A DNA stretch of 64,000 bases from Doris montereyensis (lineage: Eukaryota; Mollusca; Gastropoda; Nudibranchia; Dorididae). Each line of letters opens with the position of its first letter. Positions within the stretch are counted from its first letter, which is position 1. The notes beneath the pieces were generated by a model. It was not told where the DNA came from. It searched no databases and saw nothing but the letters and a program-made list of their open reading frames with translations. The DNA lies in contig JAXRKP010001863.1 in the NCBI GenBank assembly GCA_037039925.1, positions 1 through 64,000 of the forward strand, given 5' to 3'. The position numbers were made by a program, and so were the translations under genes. This document shows positions 56,986 through 64,000 of this stretch, piece after piece.

Positions 56986-57270
56986 TAGGACGATTGAGTC
57001 TGGCAGTGAGTGATATCGAATTAGGAGGACGATTGAGGTCACATAGTGATAACGAATTAGAGGACGATTGAGGCCGCATAGTGATATCGAATTAGAGGAC
57101 GATTCAGGGCGTAGTGATATCGAATTAGAGAACGATTTGAGGTCACATAGTGCTATCGAATTAGAGGACGATTGAGGCTGCATAATGATATCGAATTAGA
57201 GGACGATCGAGGCTGCATAGTGATATCGAATTAGAGGACGATTGAGACGTAGTTGATATGTGGAATTTGA
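56986..57270 (+). repeat. 35-bp tandem array, copy C
   Basis: About eight monomers with CATAGTGATATCGAATTAG. It ends GTTGATATGTGGAATTTG, a damaged form of the terminal motif in copies A and B, and is not followed by purine repeat. Confidence 0.9.
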
Positions 57271-57689
57271 GTCATCAGCCTTCCGGTTTTTACCACGATA
57301 AACCGCTTTGCTCCATCGGTCCATCACCAATTCCAATCGTTCCATCTAACCGGTTTTACATCGCCCAACTGGTTTATCCATTGCGCTTACCGGTTTTAAC
57401 CGCATTTTTTTTACCGGTTTTACCGCTGCATCGTAATGTTTGAAACCGTTCCATCACTCCTTGAAACATCTTTTAAACGCTCAAACCGCTTTAAACGCTC
57501 CATTGCTCCACCACATTCCTAACTCTTTTTCGTACCGTTTCCTAAAGTTCATCGCTCCATCGCCTTACAGCTCCATCGATCCACAGTTATCGCCCATCGC
57601 TTTCTACCCCTTCCTACAGCTTCCATAACTCAATCCTAACTCGTCCTACATTCTTCCTTCGCTCCTACTCCATGGCTCTATCGCTCCAT
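57271..57689. other. Mosaic low-copy segment with inverted pieces of the composite unit
   Basis: Short runs of CCGGTTTTAACCGC and CCGGTTTTACCGC (reverse complement of the region 1-21,000 decamers) are mixed with CCATCGCT pieces. At 57,599-57,623 a 25-base stretch starting CGCTTTCTACC matches the reverse complement of the core start with one mismatch. Small open frames here have no recognisable content. Confidence 0.75.
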
Positions 57690-60600
57690 TGCTACTTACC
57701 GCTCAATCGCTCCCTCGCTCCATCGCTCCATCGCTCCATCGCTCTATTGCCCCATCGTACCATCCTTTAACGCTCTACCATTTCATCGCTCCAGTGCTTC
57801 ATCGCTCCATCGCTCAATCGCTCCATTGCCCCATCATTTTTATCGCTCCATCCCTACATCGCTCCATCGCTCCATTGCTCCATCACTTTAATCGTTTAAT
57901 CGCTCAAGCTGCTCCATTGCTCCATCGCCCCATTCCTCAATCGATCCATCGCTCCATCGCTCCGTCGCTCCATCGCTCCAGCACTCCATCGCTTACCGCT
58001 TCATCGCTCCATTGCTCCATCGCTCCATTCCTACATCGCTCCATCGCTCCATTGCCCATCACTCAATCGTTTTAATCGCTCCATCGCTGCATCGCTCAAT
58101 CGCTCAATTGCTAATCGTTGAAACCGCTTTGTATCGATTTTAATTGCTCCATCGTTCCATCGCTCCATCGCTCCATTGCTCCTTATCCATTGCTCCATCG
58201 CTCCGTCGCTAAATCGCTTCATTCCAATCGGTCTACTGGTTCATCGCTCCATTGCTCCATCGCTCCATCGCTCCATTGCCCCATCGTTTTGCCGCTCCAT
58301 CCCTACATCCTCCAATCGCTCCATTGCTCCATCACTCAATTGCTAATCGCTCCATCGCTCCATTGCTCCATCACTCCAGTGCTCATCGTTATCGCTACCC
58401 ATCCTATAACATCGCCCCACATCCTACCATCGCTCCATCATTCCATCGCTCCATCGCCGCTCCATCGCTCCATCAATCCATCACTCCATCGCTCAATTGC
58501 TCCATCGCTCCATCGCTCCATTGCTCAATCGATCCTTTGCTCCATCGCTCCATCGCTCCCTCACTCACCGGCAAACCATTGTTTTGTCGCTCCATCCCTA
58601 CATCGCTCTATCGCTCCATTGCTATCACTCAATCGCTAATCGCTCCATCGCTCCATCGTTTCATCGCTCCATCGTTCCATCGATCCATTGCTCCACGGCT
58701 CCATCGCTCCATTGCCCCATCGTTACATCGCTCCATCCCAACATCGCTCCATCGTTCCGTCCCTCCATCGCTCCATTGCTCATCGCTCCATCGCTCCATC
58801 GGTCCATCGCTCAATCGCTCCATCGTTCTGGCGCTCCATCGCTCCAATCCCTCCATTGCTCCATCGCTTGATCGCTCCATCGCTCCATCGCTCAATTGCT
58901 CCATCGCTCCATCGCGCCATTGCTTCATCGATCCATTGCTCCATCACTCCTTCGCTCGATCGCTCCATCACTCCGCGCTCCATCGCTCCATCGTTCTTTC
59001 ACTCCATTGCTTAATCGCTCCACTTCATCCCTACATCGCTCCATCGCTGCATTGCTCCATCAGTCAATCGCTTAATCGCTCCATCGCTCCATCGCTCAAT
59101 TGCTCCATTGTCCATTGTTACATCGCTCCAATCGCTCCATCGCTCCATCGCTCAACCACTCAATCGCTCTATCGCTCCATTGCTCCATCGCTCCATCGCT
59201 CCATTGCTCCATCGATGCATTGCTCCATCGCTCCGTTGCTCCATCGCTCCATCACTCAATCGGTCTACTGCTTCATCGCTCCATCGCTCCATCGCTCCAT
59301 CGCTCCAGCGCTCCATCGCTCCAGCGCTCCATTGTCCATCGTACCATCAGTCCAACGCTCCACCGCATCATCGCTCCATTGCTACATCGCTCCCATCGCT
59401 CCATCGCTGCATTGCCCCATTGTTTTGTCGCTCCATCCGTCCCATCGCTCCATCGCTCCATTGCACCATCACTCAACCCTGCTAATCGCTCCGTCACTCA
59501 ATTGCTCAATCGCTCCAGTCCTCATCGTTACATCGCCCATCGCTCCATCACTCCATTGCTCCATTGCTCCATCGCTCCATCGCTCCATCGCTCCATTACT
59601 CAATCGCTCCATCGCTCGATCGCTCCATCGCTCAATTGCTCCATCGCTACATCGCTCCATTGCTCCATCGATCCATTGCTCCATCGCTCCATCACTCCCA
59701 TCGCTCCAATGCACCATTGTTTTGTCGCTCCATCCCTACATCGCTCTATAGCTCCACTGCTCCATCACTCAATCGCTAATCCCTCCATTCACTCCATCCC
59801 TCCTTCGCTGCATCGATCCATCGCTACATCGATCAATTGCTCCATCGCTCCATTGCCCCATCGTTTTGTCGCTCTATTCCTACATCGCTCCATTGCTCCG
59901 TCGCTCCATCGCTCAATTGCTCATCGTTGCATCGCTCCATCACACCATCGCTCTCGGCTCCATCGCTCTATCGCTCCATCGCTCCATCGCTTGATCGCTC
60001 CATCGCTCCATCGCTCAATTGCTTCATCGTTCCATCGCTCTATTGCTCCATCGATCCATTGCTCCATCGGTCCATCGCTCATTCGCTCCATCACTCCATC
60101 CTCCATCAACTCCATCGCTCCGTCGAATCAATCGCTCCATTGTCCGTCGTTCCATCGCTCCATCGCTCCATCGCTCCATCGCTACATCGTTCTTTCACTG
60201 CATCGCCCTCCATCGCTCCACTCCATCGTTCTTTCACTCCATTGCCCCTACCTCTTTATCGCTCTCCATCCCTACATCGCTCCATCGCTCCATTGCTAAC
60301 CATCACTCAATCGCTCCAATTGCTCCATCGTCCATCGTTCAATCGCTCCATTGCCCATCGTTACATCGCTCCATCGCTCCATCGCTCCATCGCTCGATCG
60401 CTCCATCACTCCATCGCTCCATTGCTCAATTGCTCCATCGCTCCATCGCTCCATTGCTCCATTGCTCCATCGATCCATTGCTCCATCGCTCTGTCGCTCC
60501 ATCGCTCCATCACTCCATCGGTCTACTGTTTCCATCGCTCCATTGCTCTATCGCTCCATCGCTCCATCGCTCAATCGCTCCATTAATCCATCGTTCCATC

Positions 60601-63236
60601 ACTCCATCGTTCAATCGCTCCATTGCCCATCGTTACATCGCTCCATCGTTCCATCGCTCCATCGCTCAATCGCTCCATCACTCCATCGCTCCATCGCTCA
60701 ATTGCTCCATCGCTCCATCGCTCCATTGTTCCATTTCTCCATCAATCCATTGCTCCATCGCTCCGTCGCTCCATCGCTCCATCACTCCGTTGTTCTTTCA
60801 CTCCATTAGTTGCTCGCTGCATCGCTCCAATGCTTGATCACTCCATCGTTCCATCACTCCATCGCTCCACCACTTCATCTCTCCATTGTGCCACCACTTA
60901 ATCGGTAAAATAGCTCCATCACTCCATTGCTCCATCGCTCCATCGCTCCATCGCTCTATCGCTCCATCGCTCAATCGGTCCATCGCTCCATCACTCAATC
61001 GCTTAATCACTACATCGCTCCATCGCTACATTGCCCATCGTTACATCGCTCCATCGCTCCATCGCTCCATCGCTCAATCGCTCCATTGTTACTTGGCTCA
61101 ATCGCTCCTCTCGTTCCATCGCTCAATCGCTCCATCACTACATCGCTCCATCGCTCCATCGCTCAATCGCTCCATTGCTCCATCGCACTATTGCTCCATC
61201 ATCCAATCGCTTAATCGCTCCATCGCTCCATCGCTCTATCGCTCCATTGTCCATCGTTACATCGCTCCATCGCTCCATCACTCCATCGCTCCATCGCTCC
61301 ATCGCGCAATTGCTCCATCGCTCAATCGCTCCATCGCTCAATCGCTCAATTGCTCCATCGCTCCATCGCTTCATTGCTCCATCGATCCATTTCTCCATCG
61401 CTCCGTCGCTCCATCGCTTCATCACTCAATCGGTGTACTGCTTCATCGCTCCATTGTTCCATCGTTCTATCGCTCCATCGCTTCATTGCCCCATCGCACC
61501 ATCACTCCAACGCTCTACCGGTTCATCGCTCCATTGCTCCATCGTTCCATCGCTCCATCGCTCAATCGCTCCATTGTCCCATCGTTTTGTCGCGCCATCC
61601 CTACATCGCTCCATCGCTCCATTGCTCCATCACTCAATCGCTAATCGCTCCGACTCCTTCGCTCCATTGCTCCATCGTTCCATCGCTCCATCGCTCCATC
61701 GCTTCATTGCCCCATTGTTTGTCGCTTCATCCCTACATCGCTCTATCGCTCCATTGCTAAATCACTCAATTCCTAATCGCTCCATCAGTCCATCACTCCA
61801 TCGCTCCATAGCTCCATCGCTCCATTGATCAATTGCTCCATCGCTCCATCGCCCTATCGCTCCATTGCCCCATCGTTTTGTCGCTCCATCGCTCCTTCGC
61901 TCCATCGCTCCTCACTCCATCGCTCCATTGCTCATCGTTACATCGCACCATCGTTCCATCGCTCCATCGCTCCATCGCATCCATCGCTCCTAGCGCCCCA
62001 TCGCTCTATCGCTCCATCGCTCCATCGCTCAATCACTCCATCACTCCATCGCTTTAACCGAATCATCGCTCCATTGCTCCAGCGCTCCAGCGCTACATCG
62101 CTCCATCTCTCCATCGTTCTTTCACTCCATTGCCCTACCTCTTTATCGCTCCACTCCATCCCTACATCGCTCCATCGCTCCATTGCTCCATCACTCAATC
62201 GCTTAATTGCTCCATCGCTCCATCGTTCAATCGCTCCATTGCCCATCGTTACATCGCTTCATCGCTCCATCGCTCCATCGCTCCATCGCTCCATCGCTCC
62301 ATCGCTCCATCACTCCATCACTCCATCGCTCCATCGCTCCATTGCTCCATCGCTCCATTGCTCCATCAATCCATTGCTCCATCGCTCCGTCGCTCCATCG
62401 CTCCATCACTTCATCGGTCTACTGCTTCATCGCTCAATCGCTCCATCGCTCCATCGCTCTATCGCTCCATTGCTCCATCGCTCCATTGCCCCATCGTACC
62501 ATCAATCATACGCTCTACCGCTTCATCGCTCCATTGCTCCATCGCTCCAATCGCTCCATTGCCCCATTGTTTTGTCGCTCCATCCCTACATCGCTCCATC
62601 GCTCCATTGCTCCATCACTCAATCGCTAATCGCTCCGTCTCGCTCAATCGCTCAATTCGCTCCATTGCTCATCGTTACATCGCTCCATCGCTCCATCACT
62701 CCATCGCTCAATCGCTCCATCACTCAATCGCTCCATCGCTCCATCGCTCCATCAAAATCGCTCCACCGCTCAATTGCTCCATCGATCCATTGCTTCATCG
62801 CTCCATCGCTCCATCACTCCATTGCCCCATCGTTTTGTCGCCCAATCTCTACATCGTTCCATCGCTCCATTGCTCAATCAGTCAATCGCTAATCGCTCCA
62901 TCACTCCATCGCTACATCGCTCAATTGCTCATCGTTACATCGCTCCATCACTCCATCGCTCCATCACTCCATCGCTCCATAGCTCCATCGACCATCGCTC
63001 CATCGCTTCATCACTCCATCGCTCCATCGCTCCATCGCACCATCGTTTCTTCACTCCATCGCTCTACCACTTCATCGCTCCATTGCTCCATCGCTCCATC
63101 GTTCCATCGCTCCATTGCCCAATCGTTTTATCGCTTCATCCCTACATCGCTCCATCGCTCCATCGCTCGATCGCTCCATTGCTATATCGTTCCATCGGTC
63201 CATCGCTCCCATCACTCAAAAGCTTAATCGCTCCAC
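57690..63236 (+). repeat. CCATCGCT octamer array, main block
   Basis: About 5.5 kb of octamers. Two ordered blocks recur many times: CCATCGATCCATTGCTCC with CTCCGTCGCTCC and TCTACTGCTTCATCGC, and CCCCATCGTTTTGTCGC with CCATCCCTACATCGC and CAATCGCTAATCGC. CCATTGCT and CCATCACT are the main monomer variants. Plus-strand SIAPSLHR and minus-strand MERWSDGA frames are period artefacts (up to 499 codons). Confidence 0.94.
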
Positions 63237-64000
63237 CAAGACAAAAAAAAAAGACCAAAGACAAAAAAAGAAGACCAAAGACAAGAAAAAAAGTCCAAAG
63301 GCAAGAAAAAAGACCAAAGAACAGATGAAAAGACCAAAGATAATAAAACAAGACCAAGACAAAAAAAGATCAAAAGCAAGAAAAAAAAAAACCAAAGACA
63401 AGAAAAGAAAACAAAGACAAAGACAGAACACAGGAAGAAGAAGACCAAACACCCAAAACAGGAAAGAGAAATGACAAAAAACAAGACTGGAAAAAGAAGA
63501 CCAAAAACATAAAAAAAAGACCAATGACAAAGACCAAAAAAAAAAAGAAGACCAAAATGAACAAAAAACAAGACCAAAGACAAAAACCTAGACCAAAAGA
63601 CAAAAAGACAAAAAACACAAACCAACCAAAGACAAAAAAGAAGACCCAAAAAAAGATCAAACAGAAACGATCAAGACAAAAAGAAGACCAAAAACAAGAA
63701 AAAGACAAAAAATGAAAAATAAAACCAGACATAAAAAGACAAAGAAAAACCCAAGAGAAAATAAAAGACGAAACATAATAAAGAAGACCAAAGACAAGAA
63801 AGAACAAAGACAAAAAACAAGATCAAGACAAGACCGAAGACAAGACAAGAAGACCAAACAGGGAAAAAGACAAAAAAAAAGACCAAAAACAAAAGACCAA
63901 GACAAAAAAAATGACAAAAAAAGAAAAAGAAGACCAAAAAACAAGACAACGATAAAAAAGAACAAGATCAGACGAAAGACAAAAATGGTCCAAATACAAA
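63237..64000 (+). repeat. Purine-rich array, type 2, right end of window
   Basis: It begins CACCAAGACAAAAAAAAAAG and contains AAAGTCCAAAGGCAAG and CAAAGATAATAAAACAAG in the same order as 54,952-55,085, then continues as irregular A-rich repeat. The window edge cuts it. Confidence 0.9.

Noticed and set aside
57258..57628. Two small plus-strand frames (61 and 62 codons) in the mosaic segment
   Set aside because: They are built from CCGGTTTTAAC and CCATCGC pieces and have no recognisable protein content.
58252..59751. A 499-codon plus-strand frame of SIAPSLHR repeats
   Set aside because: Three octamers equal eight codons, so open frames arise by period alone. Overlapping frames on the other strand are open as well.

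Overview
The window looks like a block of eukaryotic (probably animal) satellite and other tandem-repeat DNA. I found no gene I can defend: no protein family, tRNA, rRNA, bacterial operon or phage signal. The long open frames are by-products of tandem repeats whose period, or three times whose period, is a whole number of codons. The taxon cannot be named from the sequence. Long simple satellites, GTCT microsatellites, an AATAAA hexamer and variants that look like CpG decay all argue for a eukaryote that methylates or once methylated CpG.

Layout. (1) Positions 1-21,060 hold nine tandem copies of a 2.3-2.6 kb composite unit. Each unit is a 10-bp-period GCGGTTNAAA/CCGGTTTAAA array (about 1.25-1.7 kb), then a 340-390 bp non-repetitive core ending in a GTCT microsatellite and AATAAA, then a purine-rich, nearly T-free array (about 650 bp) with a 20-bp period. 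(2) From 21,060 to 25,023 the purine array changes type and is interleaved with a 24-bp-period array and a 35-bp-period array. (3) From 25,024 to 36,292 there are decamer arrays of several related families (TATCGCAGCC, CTTAATCCGT, CTCAATCGCT, GAACCCCTTT/GAACCCCATT). Five successive cycles repeat the same order of families. (4) A 12.4-kb array of GATAAAGAGC/GATAGGCTGC runs from 36,293 to 48,652 with strand switches at both ends. (5) From 48,779 to 57,270 the purine, 24-bp and 35-bp modules recur, broken by 8-bp CCATCGCT arrays. (6) From 57,690 to 63,236 there is a long CCATCGCT octamer array, and purine-rich repeat runs to the window end.

How the parts relate. Most decamer families can be linked by one or two substitutions, and transition zones run through the intermediates. 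The purine, 24-bp and 35-bp arrays travel together with the same junction sequences at several sites, so they behave as a duplicating module. Two purine/octamer junctions about 8.3 kb apart are also copies of each other. The simplest reading is a fast-evolving heterochromatic or subtelomeric-like domain built by nested tandem and segmental duplication. Chromosomal location is not shown by the sequence. Some patches have many frame-breaking indels and chimeric fragments, and could be assembly or polishing errors.
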